Below, piece after piece: positions 1-5,275 of a DNA stretch of 8,309 bases (position 1 is its first letter; each line of letters begins with the position of its first letter). Location: NCBI GenBank assembly GCA_002786505.1, contig PCTK01000077.1, positions 12,247 to 20,555 on the forward strand, in the 5' to 3' direction. This DNA is from Nitrospinae bacterium CG22_combo_CG10-13_8_21_14_all_47_10 (GTDB lineage Bacteria; Nitrospinota; Nitrospinia; Nitrospinales; VA-1). The position numbers were made by a program, and so were the translations under genes. Below the pieces are notes generated by a model. The model did no database searches. It was given only the letters and a program-made list of their open reading frames with translations, and was not told the origin of the DNA.

Positions 1-227
1 CCGTTAAAATCACCCACGACGTGGACTTGTTCCGCGTTGGGAGCCCATACCGCAAAGTAAGTCCCGGAAACTCCATTCACCACAACTCTATGGGCTCCCA
101 TTTTTTCATAAAGACGGAAATGATTTCCTTCATTAAAAAGATGAAGGTCATCATTGGTCAAAAGGGAAAACGGTTCGGACTTTTCACCTTCACTTTTTTT
201 GGAAAATGCAGATGCGCTTCGAGTCAT
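1..227 (-). CDS. glgB: 1,4-alpha-glucan branching enzyme, N-terminal part (runs off the left edge)
   Basis: The enzyme makes alpha-1,6 branches in glycogen in the cytoplasm. Only the first 75 codons are present. Read leftward from the ATG at 227, the frame gives a polar N-terminus, then a segment with LTNDDLHLFNEGNHFRLYEK, GAH, NGVSGTYFAVWAPNAEQVHV and VVGDFNG. This is the characteristic N-terminal signature of GlgB, leading into the CBM48 module; the order LYEKxGAH...GTxFAVWAPNA...VVGDFNG is highly diagnostic. The catalytic GH13 barrel lies outside the window. A purine-rich GGTGGGAAGG about 10 nt upstream could serve as ribosome binding site. The gene is divergent from the DUF3619-like gene and separated from it by about 230 nt. 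No other glycogen genes are visible. The start is plausible but not proven. Confidence 0.93.
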   Translation of the reverse strand, partial: MTRSASAFSKKSEGEKSEPFSLLTNDDLHLFNEGNHFRLYEKMGAHRVVVNGVSGTYFAVWAPNAEQVHVVGDFN

Positions 228-455
228 GATTGCAGGGCCTTCCCACCTTAACGGGTTTTAATTTTTGCTGAGTCTCGAGTCCTGTTTCCGGTTATTATGG
301 TAATTAAAGATTATGGACGCACCTTTAAAACCGCCGACAGAGCTTACAGTCTATACATCATAGCATCTGGATTGATTTTCTGATAAACCTTTAAAAGGGT
401 AGCTTCAATAATCAACCCTTGAGCCGATGACCCATGCGATTCCAACGGTAGCACC
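228..455. other. Divergent intergenic region between glgB and the DUF3619-like gene
   Basis: This 228-nt AT-rich stretch separates two divergent genes and should hold promoters for both. No convincing -35/-10 pair was found by eye on either strand. It contains a direct repeat ACCTTTAAAA (near 320 and 387) and an inverted repeat AAGGGT-N14-ACCCTT at 395-420, just upstream of the rightward gene. No coding sequence is supported here. Confidence 0.5.
395..420. repeat. Small inverted repeat upstream of the DUF3619-like gene
   Basis: AAGGGT (395-400) and ACCCTT (415-420) form a perfect 6-bp inverted repeat around a 14-nt spacer, ending 35 nt before the start codon at 456. It could be a leader hairpin or an operator. 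At this length chance is a real alternative. There is no T-tract, so it is not a terminator. Confidence 0.3.
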
Positions 456-821
456 ATGAACGATAAAGACGATCCCATAAAATCCCTGGATTTCGCCCGC
501 CGACAATTGCGTGTGGACCCCAATGAACTGGATGCGGACACCCGCGAAAAATTGATGCAAATCCGTCATCTGGCGCTGGAGTCATCCTTGGAAGGAAAAA
601 GTAGTTTCCCCGACTGGGCCACCATTCCCATAATAGCATTCGTCACTGCGGTAATTTTTGTTGTACTGCTCTATGTTAAGCCCGAGGCACCGCCAATTGA
701 TGAAGGACCAGAGGACTTGGAAATTCTGTTATCCAATGACCCCATTGAATTTTACGAAAACATTGAATTCCTCCAGAAATGGAAGAACCAAGGTATTGCC
801 AGTGAAGAAGAGAATAATTAA
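456..821 (+). CDS. DUF3619-like single-pass membrane protein
   Basis: The protein has 121 residues. A polar, charged N-terminal half (1-53) contains FARRQLRVDPNELDADTREKLMQIRHLAL. One hydrophobic transmembrane helix follows at about 54-74 (WATIPIIAFVTAVIFVVLLYV). An acidic C-terminal tail carries LEILLSNDPIEFYENIEFLQKW. This order, with 'ARxxLd...L...R..LA', a TM helix and then 'LLs.dpp..Y.d..F...L', is the layout of DUF3619 proteins. In Proteobacteria these usually sit between an ECF sigma factor gene and a DUF3106 gene. The predicted topology is N-in, with a periplasmic tail. Its function is unknown; an anti-sigma-like role is often guessed from context. Here the DUF3106 partner follows with a 20-nt overlap, but no sigma factor gene precedes it. 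The family call rests on pattern, not on a search. Confidence 0.8.
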   Translation: MNDKDDPIKSLDFARRQLRVDPNELDADTREKLMQIRHLALESSLEGKSSFPDWATIPIIAFVTAVIFVVLLYVKPEAPPIDEGPEDLEILLSNDPIEFYENIEFLQKWKNQGIASEEENN

Positions 822-1197
822 TATAATCCTGTTTCTGGCTATGCTGATATTTTCAGCAAACCCAGGCTCAGGGCAGGAAAATCCCCTTAAATGGGGTGAA
901 CTGACACCAGGCGAAAAACAGGTATTGACTCCCCTTCAAGAAAAATGGGACAAACTTTCACCAGCAAAACAACACCGCTTGAACGAGGGGGCAAAAGCAT
1001 GGAACACGTTAAACCTCGAACAAAAAAAATCCTTTAAACAAAAACTCCAGGTTTGGAAGCAAAAAATCCCCGATGAAAAACTTCATATTCGCAAACAATT
1101 TGCGAGATTTCAAAATCTCCCCGAGACGGAAAAACAGGCACTGCGGAAAGCGTATGAAGAATTTAAACATCAAAACCAGACAATAAATAAAGATTAA
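802..1197 (+). CDS. DUF3106-like secreted protein
   Basis: I place the start at GTG 802, giving 131 residues. This start is preceded by CAAGG with 8-nt spacing and yields an immediate signal peptide: VKKR, a hydrophobic core IINIILFLAMLIF, then SANPGSGQ. The upstream in-frame ATG at 658 would put 48 unrelated residues, read from the other gene's frame, before the signal peptide. The mature part is highly charged and helical and repeats the DUF3106 pattern: WGELTPGEKQVLTPLQEKWD, KLSPAKQHRL, a run of W/L-spaced helices, then QNLPETEKQALRKAYEEF. It is probably a small periplasmic helical protein of unknown function. The overlap with the DUF3619-like gene implies translational coupling in a two-gene operon. 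Confidence 0.82.
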   Translation: MKKRIINIILFLAMLIFSANPGSGQENPLKWGELTPGEKQVLTPLQEKWDKLSPAKQHRLNEGAKAWNTLNLEQKKSFKQKLQVWKQKIPDEKLHIRKQFARFQNLPETEKQALRKAYEEFKHQNQTINKD

Positions 1198-1332
1198 GGT
1201 TTAGGCTCACAACAATCTAACGGGGTCGGGTTCTTCTTTCAATCGGGGCATTGAGTTCTTTCCCGCAATGAGGTGATGGGTCACAATAATGCAGTCATAT
1301 ATAATGGAAATAAAGAGACAATATATTGACAC

Positions 1333-1354
1333 AGGCTGGGAGAATAGCCAGCCT
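1333..1354. promoter_or_regulatory. Palindrome, candidate enhancer (UAS) site for a sigma-54 activator
   Basis: AGGCTGG (1333-1339) and CCAGCCT (1348-1354) form a perfect 7-bp inverted repeat with an 8-nt spacer. The start point predicted from the -24/-12 element is near 1473, so the palindrome centre lies about 130 bp upstream. That is within the usual range for enhancer-binding-protein sites. No T-tract follows on either strand, so it is not a terminator. The palindrome is seen directly; its role is inferred. Confidence 0.45.
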
Positions 1355-1445
1355 CAGAAAATAAGGGTATCGAAGAAAAACCTACCAACCCACCTAATCA
1401 CAATATTCTAAACGACTTACAAGTGTCTCCCTGGTTAATTAAAGT

Positions 1446-1462
1446 TTGGCATGAAACTTGCC
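1446..1462 (+). promoter_or_regulatory. Sigma-54 (RpoN) -24/-12 promoter
   Basis: TTGGCATGAAACTTGCC matches the RpoN consensus TTGGCACG-N4-TTGCW at nearly all fixed positions. The key GG and GC dinucleotides are exactly 10 nt apart; the only clear deviation is T for C after TGGCA. The predicted start is about 12 nt after the GC, near 1473. That gives a leader of about 45 nt to the miniprotein ATG at 1518. No second match was seen on either strand of the window. Confidence 0.72.
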
Positions 1463-1517
1463 GTAAAGGAATGTAACTAATGATGTTTTTGCTTCTATTT
1501 CAGGAAGGTGAAAGACC

Positions 1518-1643
1518 ATGGAAAAGGTTAAAGTTGCATACCCCGTTGCAGACACTGCCACAGACTCGTTTGTATTCAAAAGTATTTTTGCCTCTTTAGC
1601 AGGAGCTTCTATTCCCGCAGTCATTTTCTACTTTTTGTTGTAA
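1518..1643 (+). CDS. 41-aa single-pass membrane miniprotein
   Basis: ATG 1518 is preceded by GGAAGGTG (about 1503-1510) at standard spacing, and the frame closes with TAA at 1641-1643. The product begins MEKVKVAYPVADTATDS, a short soluble segment. It continues from about residue 18 as an uninterrupted hydrophobic helix (FVFKSIFASLAGASIPAVIF, then YFLL) to the end. This suggests a single TM helix with almost no far-side tail. I do not recognise the family. The sigma-54 promoter 45 nt upstream and the strong ribosome binding site support a real gene. A frame on the opposite strand (1624 to 1439) has no comparable start signals. Candidate roles, by analogy only, are a small regulatory or accessory subunit of a membrane complex or a stress peptide. 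Confidence 0.65.
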   Translation: MEKVKVAYPVADTATDSFVFKSIFASLAGASIPAVIFYFLL

Positions 1644-1683
1644 CGAGCAATGGGCAAAGATAGCCTGTCGCCCCAACAAGTTG

Positions 1684-2550
1684 CTATTGCTGTTCCACTT
1701 TTATAAATACGCTCCGTTTTTCTATCTTCCGGGACGTATTTCTGTTGGCTATTCCCGAGCCTTGTTCATCACGGTTCTGGTTTAATCCTCCCAGTTCAAC
1801 CCACTCTCCAACCCGTCCCCTTATTACAGTATCAAGACCCGTTGTTTCTATTCCCCCATTGGTTATTCTCGATTGTTGTGGTGAAATTTTCATAATCACC
1901 TGGTCTCCCCGAATTTGCGGCAGAACTCTGAAACCGGTCTGCACATCCTTAAACTGGGTAGATTCAAATTGAGTGACGGTACTCCCTGACCTGACGCTTT
2001 CTGTTGTCTTAAAGGGTATTTGCTGACCGATATAAATTGTGGCAGGGTTTCCTTCCAGGGTGGTGACAACCTGCGTATTCATTTCATCTAAAAGAAATTT
2101 TCTTTGGGAAAATTTTCCCTGGACCGTTCCCGATTTGCCTTCCACAATCACTCGACCTTTTTCTCGGGGATTGATAATAACTCGCCCCGAATCCCCGATA
2201 GGAACTTCGCCGCTCACCTCCGCTTCAAACCCATTCAATTGCGACCGCAACCCCTGTTTCACAGTAATTCGTAAATTTTTGAGCTGGCCATCGATTTTTT
2301 CGAGCAAAGCCTTAACTTCCTCCAACTTTCCGGGAGAGGCTCGCACGATAAGCCGCTGGCGCATTCCCGTGACAGTCTCATTATGCCCTAACAGCGGGCG
2401 AATGATGGGGATCAACTCTTCCGCCGATCTATTTTTAAGCGGGAAGACTTCCAGCTTTTCCTGAGCCCCTAACTCTGAAACGACGAGGAAAAATATGAGA
2501 AAAGCGTATTTAAGAATTCTTGGCAACATTAGCAGGAAGGCTGGATTCAA
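1684..2550 (-). CDS. Short secretin-like protein (NolW-type N domain plus partial secretin core)
   Basis: The protein has 288 residues from TTG 2550, whose TTGA overlaps the J-protein stop. An ATG at 2529 (residue 8) is an equally good start and gives a cleaner signal peptide; neither has a strong ribosome binding site. It has a hydrophobic signal segment ending around GAQ (30). Next is a NolW/secretin N-type module at about 33-87 (LEVFPLKNRSAEELIPIIRPLL ... LIVRASPGKLEEVKALLEKID). A region resembling the secretin beta-domain follows at about 160-255 (YIGQQIPF, TGFRVLPQI, VIMKISPQQS, VGEWVELGGL). True secretins are usually 400-700 residues and continue to a VPLLGDIP-type barrel end and a C-terminal domain; here the chain stops soon after. 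Whether it forms a pore is doubtful. It is the second gene of a leftward pair with a J-domain protein. Confidence 0.78.
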   Translation of the reverse strand: MNPAFLLMLPRILKYAFLIFFLVVSELGAQEKLEVFPLKNRSAEELIPIIRPLLGHNETVTGMRQRLIVRASPGKLEEVKALLEKIDGQLKNLRITVKQGLRSQLNGFEAEVSGEVPIGDSGRVIINPREKGRVIVEGKSGTVQGKFSQRKFLLDEMNTQVVTTLEGNPATIYIGQQIPFKTTESVRSGSTVTQFESTQFKDVQTGFRVLPQIRGDQVIMKISPQQSRITNGGIETTGLDTVIRGRVGEWVELGGLNQNRDEQGSGIANRNTSRKIEKRSVFIKVEQQ

Positions 2551-3080
2551 AATCTACGGTTCTTGATCTTCGGGACAGATTTAATAAACTTCTGAAAAGC
2601 ACTCAGGCCCTCCTCAACATACCCCTCAAATTCGACCTCCTCCATATTACCTGTGGAAATCACTTTAGGCCTGGGCTTTAACTGCTTGCCATGTTTTAGA
2701 AATTTAACAAAGTTTGCCCGGCATTCATCCACAAAGCGGTTGAAGTCATGATCAACAGTCATGCGGGAAGAGTAAAAATGCTTATGGGTTTTCTGCCGTT
2801 GGCAGACAAGTTCAGAGCTTTTGAAGCGAATTTCAGTTTTTTCCTTACTCTTTAAGAGTTGCTCATAGGAAAGACGCTGTTGGTCATCGCGCAAAAAATT
2901 ATAGGCTGTAGTGGAAAGAACGAAATATTGTTTTTCTGTATCGGTGGAATCGGCCCTATCAGGGTGATACTTTCGGGCCAACTGCCAATAACGTTTTTTA
3001 ATCTGTTCGCCGCTGGCATAATTTTCCAGGCCCAGAAGATGGTAAAGGTTATAAGATTTTAAAACGGAGGGATATTTCAT
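2547..3080 (-). CDS. Small J-domain protein
   Basis: The protein has 177 residues. The J domain occupies about 11-75 (NLYHLLGLENYASGEQIKK ... LARKYHPDRAD ... YNFLRDD). The HPD tripeptide needed to stimulate Hsp70/DnaK ATPase is intact at 39-41. The rest (76-177) is basic and helical with no zinc finger, no G/F region and no DnaJ C-terminal domain. This makes it a class III-type co-chaperone that probably targets a specific client. The layout resembles HscB-like or DnaJ-only proteins, but I see no HscB C-terminal signature. The gene overlaps the secretin-like gene by 4 nt, so the two are probably co-translated. A TATAAT sits 7 nt upstream of the ATG on the coding strand and no Shine-Dalgarno is visible, which suggests a very short leader. 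Confidence 0.85.
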   Translation of the reverse strand: MKYPSVLKSYNLYHLLGLENYASGEQIKKRYWQLARKYHPDRADSTDTEKQYFVLSTTAYNFLRDDQQRLSYEQLLKSKEKTEIRFKSSELVCQRQKTHKHFYSSRMTVDHDFNRFVDECRANFVKFLKHGKQLKPRPKVISTGNMEEVEFEGYVEEGLSAFQKFIKSVPKIKNRRF

Positions 3081-3087
3081 GGTCCGT

Positions 3088-3093
3088 ATTATA
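3088..3093 (-). promoter_or_regulatory. Consensus -10 box next to the J-protein start codon
   Basis: On the minus strand TATAAT is followed by seven bases (ACGGACC) and then the ATG at 3080. Transcription would start at or within a base or two of the ATG, giving a leaderless or nearly leaderless mRNA. No clear TTGACA lies 16-18 nt upstream. The absence of any Shine-Dalgarno fits this reading. Confidence 0.4.
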
Positions 3094-3176
3094 CAACTTC
3101 AAAGCAAAAGGAGGCCCCTAAAATTGCCGCCGACACTTTTCCGGTTTTTAGAATAGGAGAGAACGCGACCAAATCG

Positions 3177-3182
3177 TATAAT
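3177..3182 (+). promoter_or_regulatory. -10 box of the rightward membrane-protein gene
   Basis: TATAAT on the plus strand predicts a start near 3189 and a leader of about 26 nt to the ATG at 3215. The -35 region is not recognisable. Together with the box at 3088-3093 it makes a divergent promoter pair in the 134-nt gap between the two genes. Confidence 0.4.
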
Positions 3183-3214
3183 GCAAGTTGATATTCCAAA
3201 CTGGAAAACGGTTT

Positions 3215-3919
3215 ATGATCGAACTGGCCTCCGTCCTTTTTATACTGCTTTTCTTTATATTCCCGTTGCCCGCATTGGCCATCGGTTCAGGATTATTCAC
3301 CACATGGACCCTCTACAGAAAATATGAAATTTTTAATGCCCAGCCCGCCGAAGGGAAGGAAAACCTGATTTGGGGCACCGTACTATTTCTGGCAAATTTT
3401 ATCTGTAGTATTTTTCTGGGGCTCGCCATGGCACTCGCGGTCTATTATTTTATTGTTGAAAGTTTTTATCTTTTTGTATTTAACTTTTTATTCAGCTCAA
3501 TAGTTTCATTGCGGTGGTTTGATTTCACTCACAATCTTTATCGGCTATTTATTCTCAAACTCCAACCCAAAGAGGCTTTCACCTCATCCCATTTCGCCAT
3601 TTGCCAGGCATTCCGAAAAAGGGACAGTTTTGGATTAGCTCCTGTCTACACGGATGCAGGGGCATTGAGATTAGAAAACAACCAGCTTATATTCAAAGGG
3701 GTGTTTCGTGAAGAAACCTTCTCGCCCCGCAATATTTCCAATATCGAGAAGAAAAGCTCCGAAAAAATAAAAATATTCTCAAGCCAGGGCAACCATAAAA
3801 ATGCCGAAGTATTTTTAATCACCCTGAAGGAAAAATTTTATCCGTTCAAAAGCCGTCAGGATCGCGACCAAATTTTCTCACACCTTTCTTTAAATATGAA
3901 AGCCACTGCAACGCCGTAA
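3215..3919 (+). CDS. Membrane protein with possible PH-like C-terminal domain
   Basis: The protein has 234 residues from ATG 3215, preceded by GGAAAA at suitable spacing. A TTG at 3188 would add nine polar residues but coincides with the predicted transcription start. Hydrophobic segments lie at about 2-23, 51-80 and 82-100, so three TM helices are likely, with the first possibly a signal anchor. After a linker, residues about 148-225 alternate beta-like stretches: GALRLENNQLIFKGVF, FSPRNISNIEKK, KIKIFSSQG, VFLITLKEKFYPF. A final helix follows (RQDRDQIFSHL). This order resembles bacterial PH/GRAM-like domains, but that is fold-pattern inference and I do not recognise the family. It is divergent from the J-protein/secretin-like pair and may share regulation with it. 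Confidence 0.75.
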   Translation: MIELASVLFILLFFIFPLPALAIGSGLFTTWTLYRKYEIFNAQPAEGKENLIWGTVLFLANFICSIFLGLAMALAVYYFIVESFYLFVFNFLFSSIVSLRWFDFTHNLYRLFILKLQPKEAFTSSHFAICQAFRKRDSFGLAPVYTDAGALRLENNQLIFKGVFREETFSPRNISNIEKKSSEKIKIFSSQGNHKNAEVFLITLKEKFYPFKSRQDRDQIFSHLSLNMKATATP

Positions 3920-4019
3920 ATGTAAAACTTGTCCAACCTGGATTTTTTACTGTTTACCCATGGGAGATTTAATAGAGCCCTTTATTTTTGCAGACTGCTA
4001 ATATGGAATAAGCTCCCTG

Positions 4020-4059
4020 GTTCAAGTTGATTGAACTGAACGGCTCAAATTGATAAACT
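4020..4059 (+). promoter_or_regulatory. Candidate sigma-70 promoter with overlapping inverted repeat
   Basis: TTGAAC (4031-4036) and TAAACT (4054-4059) are 17 nt apart, a moderate match to -35/-10 hexamers, and lie upstream of the DnaJ-like gene. The -35 element is also the right arm of an inverted repeat GTTCAA-N5-TTGAAC (4020-4036), the position of a typical repressor operator. Both calls are by eye and of modest strength. No CIRCE element (TTAGCACTC inverted repeat) is present. Confidence 0.35.
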
Positions 4060-4106
4060 GATTGCATAATCCTTCTGACAATTCGAAACCATAAGGCTCA
4101 TCCATA

Positions 4107-5018
4107 ATGGCCCAGCCCACCACCCGAAATTATTACAAAGTTCTCGGCATCACCCAGAAAACTTCCAAAGCAGAAGTCAAAAAACGCTATCGGGAACTGG
4201 CAAGAAAATACCACCCTGACACCAACTCGGGAAGCAAATCAGCCGAAGACAAATTCAAAATCATCTCTGAAGCTTATGAAGTAATCAGCGATGCAAAAAA
4301 AAGGAAAGAGTACGATCGCCAGCGATCCTATCAGCAAAAATCTCCGCGCCGTCCTAAGGGGCAACCTGACTGGAACGCTCCTCCCGGTGGATTCGGCAGG
4401 GAGGCGGGCGGCAACCAGCAGAGATATGAGGAACCCTTCGCCCAGGAACCGGAACCGGTTGACCCTGATATGCCCACCTGCGGGTTTGACCTGCAGTTCA
4501 TGGTCGATATTCCCCTTCCGCTTGCGGCATTGGGGGGAACCATCCCCTACTCTTACGAGAAATACGTTCAATGCCAGGAATGTGAGGGAACCGGAATCCA
4601 GGGAGATGGCGAGTGCCAGGAGTGCAAGGGAAAACAACTGATCGTCCGCCCCGTGACCCTGGATGTAAAAATTCCTCCGGGCGTGGTCGATCAATACACT
4701 CTTTCATTTAAAAAGGAAGGTGGAGAAGGACGTAATGGAGGTCCTCCCGGAGACCTGCTTTTGAAAGTATGCATTCAATCCCATCCAAAATTTAAGCGGG
4801 TCAAAAATGATATCATCCATGAAGTGACCATCTCCTCTAAACTGGCGCAGGAAGGTGGACCGCTTGAGGTAGAAACCCTCAATGCAACCACAATCGTGCA
4901 AGTGGAAGAGGAAACTCTGGTGGGAGAAGAATTACGCATATCTGGAGAAGGCGCGGTCATAAACAGGGGAAAAAAGAGGGGCGACCTCATCATCAAATTT
5001 AATATTGAAGAGGATTGA
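4107..5018 (+). CDS. DnaJ-like co-chaperone with a half zinc finger
   Basis: The protein has 303 residues; AAGG lies 10 nt before ATG 4107. The J domain is at about 8-72 (YYKVLGITQKTS ... LARKYHPDTN ... AYEVISD), with HPD at 36-38. A short polar, Gly/Pro-containing linker runs from about 73 to 120. A DnaJ C-terminal substrate-binding region runs from about 126 to 300 (DIPLPLAALGGTI, VKIPPGVVDQYTL, GGPPGDLLLKV, HPKFKRV, GGPLEVETL, RISGEGAVINRGKKRGDLIIKF). Canonical DnaJ has four CxxCxGxG motifs binding two zincs. Here there are only two, C156-x2-C159 and C170-x2-C173, enough for one zinc at most. The chain ends right after GDLIIKF, without the usual C-terminal dimerisation segment. It is therefore intermediate between DnaJ and CbpA types, and is not obviously the housekeeping dnaJ because no dnaK or grpE is adjacent. 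Confidence 0.9.
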   Translation: MAQPTTRNYYKVLGITQKTSKAEVKKRYRELARKYHPDTNSGSKSAEDKFKIISEAYEVISDAKKRKEYDRQRSYQQKSPRRPKGQPDWNAPPGGFGREAGGNQQRYEEPFAQEPEPVDPDMPTCGFDLQFMVDIPLPLAALGGTIPYSYEKYVQCQECEGTGIQGDGECQECKGKQLIVRPVTLDVKIPPGVVDQYTLSFKKEGGEGRNGGPPGDLLLKVCIQSHPKFKRVKNDIIHEVTISSKLAQEGGPLEVETLNATTIVQVEEETLVGEELRISGEGAVINRGKKRGDLIIKFNIEED

Positions 5019-5020
5019 GC

Positions 5021-5275
5021 ATGACATTCATTTTATTCATGATCGTCCTGGCCTTGTTTGTGATATTAGTTTTCTGGCTTGTTTTTCGACCTGGAAGCCC
5101 CCAACCCGCCAAAAAGCCCAAACCCTCGACAAAAAAAGTACAGAAGGCTATTGCTTCAAAACCCGCACCTCTCCCGGTAACAGGCGAACAATTGCGTAAT
5201 AACGCGATGAAACTACTGAAAAAAAATCCGGAAGTTGTCAGTAAGGTGGTAAAGCAATGGCTACGGGGGGTTTAA
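5021..5275 (+). CDS. 84-aa membrane-anchored protein with FliF-tail-like C-terminal helix
   Basis: I place the start at ATG 5021, preceded by GAAGAGGA with 7-nt spacing. A TTG at 5015 overlaps the DnaJ-like stop but lacks such a site. Residues 1-23 form one strong TM helix (MTFILFMIVLALFVILVFWL). Residues 24-52 are a Pro/Lys-rich flexible linker. Residues 55-82 form a helix pair reading TGEQLRNNAMKLLKKNPEVV and then SKVVKQWLRG. The 'xxNPExVxxVVxxWL' pattern resembles the C-terminal tail of the flagellar MS-ring protein FliF, which binds FliG. The match is short and is pattern recognition only. No flagellar gene is nearby. It follows the DnaJ-like gene by 2 nt and is very likely co-transcribed with it. 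Confidence 0.7.
   Translation: MTFILFMIVLALFVILVFWLVFRPGSPQPAKKPKPSTKKVQKAIASKPAPLPVTGEQLRNNAMKLLKKNPEVVSKVVKQWLRGV

Larger units (their letters stand above)
1198..1517. other. 320-nt non-coding regulatory stretch
   Basis: No gene is supported between the DUF3106-like stop and the miniprotein start. The stretch holds a perfect 7-bp inverted repeat (1333-1354), a sigma-54-type promoter (1446-1462) and the ribosome binding site of the miniprotein. An isolated TATAAT near 1302 has no good -35 partner. No intrinsic terminator was seen after the DUF3106-like gene. Confidence 0.6.

Noticed and set aside
658..801. ATG 658 as the start of the DUF3106-like gene
   Set aside because: It would place 48 residues of out-of-frame sequence from the preceding gene before a clear signal peptide. 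GTG 802 has a ribosome binding site and starts directly at the signal peptide.
1266..1330. 17-codon ORF (ATG after GAGGTG) and an isolated TATAAT near 1302
   Set aside because: The purine run is too close to the ATG to act as a ribosome binding site and the TATAAT has no -35 partner. The peptide has no distinguishing features.
1439..1624. Minus-strand frame opposite the miniprotein
   Set aside because: It has no ribosome binding site and lies antisense to an ORF with a good start signal and sigma-54 promoter.
1647..1690. Possible terminator between the miniprotein and the secretin-like gene (AGCAA/TTGCT and GGGC/GCCC arms)
   Set aside because: The arms are short and asymmetric with a long loop, and no T-tract follows on either strand.
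3106..3156. Leader peptide: AAAAGGAGG followed by TTG and ten codons (LPPTLFRFLE)
   Set aside because: The ribosome binding site is excellent, but there is no promoter upstream on that strand and the peptide has no attenuator-like content. It lies upstream of the -10 box of the next gene, so it would not be in that transcript.
3188..3214. TTG 3188 as start of the membrane protein
   Set aside because: It coincides with the predicted transcription start and lacks a ribosome binding site. ATG 3215 has one and begins directly at the TM helix.
4239..4694. Long minus-strand frame inside the DnaJ-like gene
   Set aside because: It is a shadow of a clearly conserved chaperone frame; its translation has no recognisable domain.
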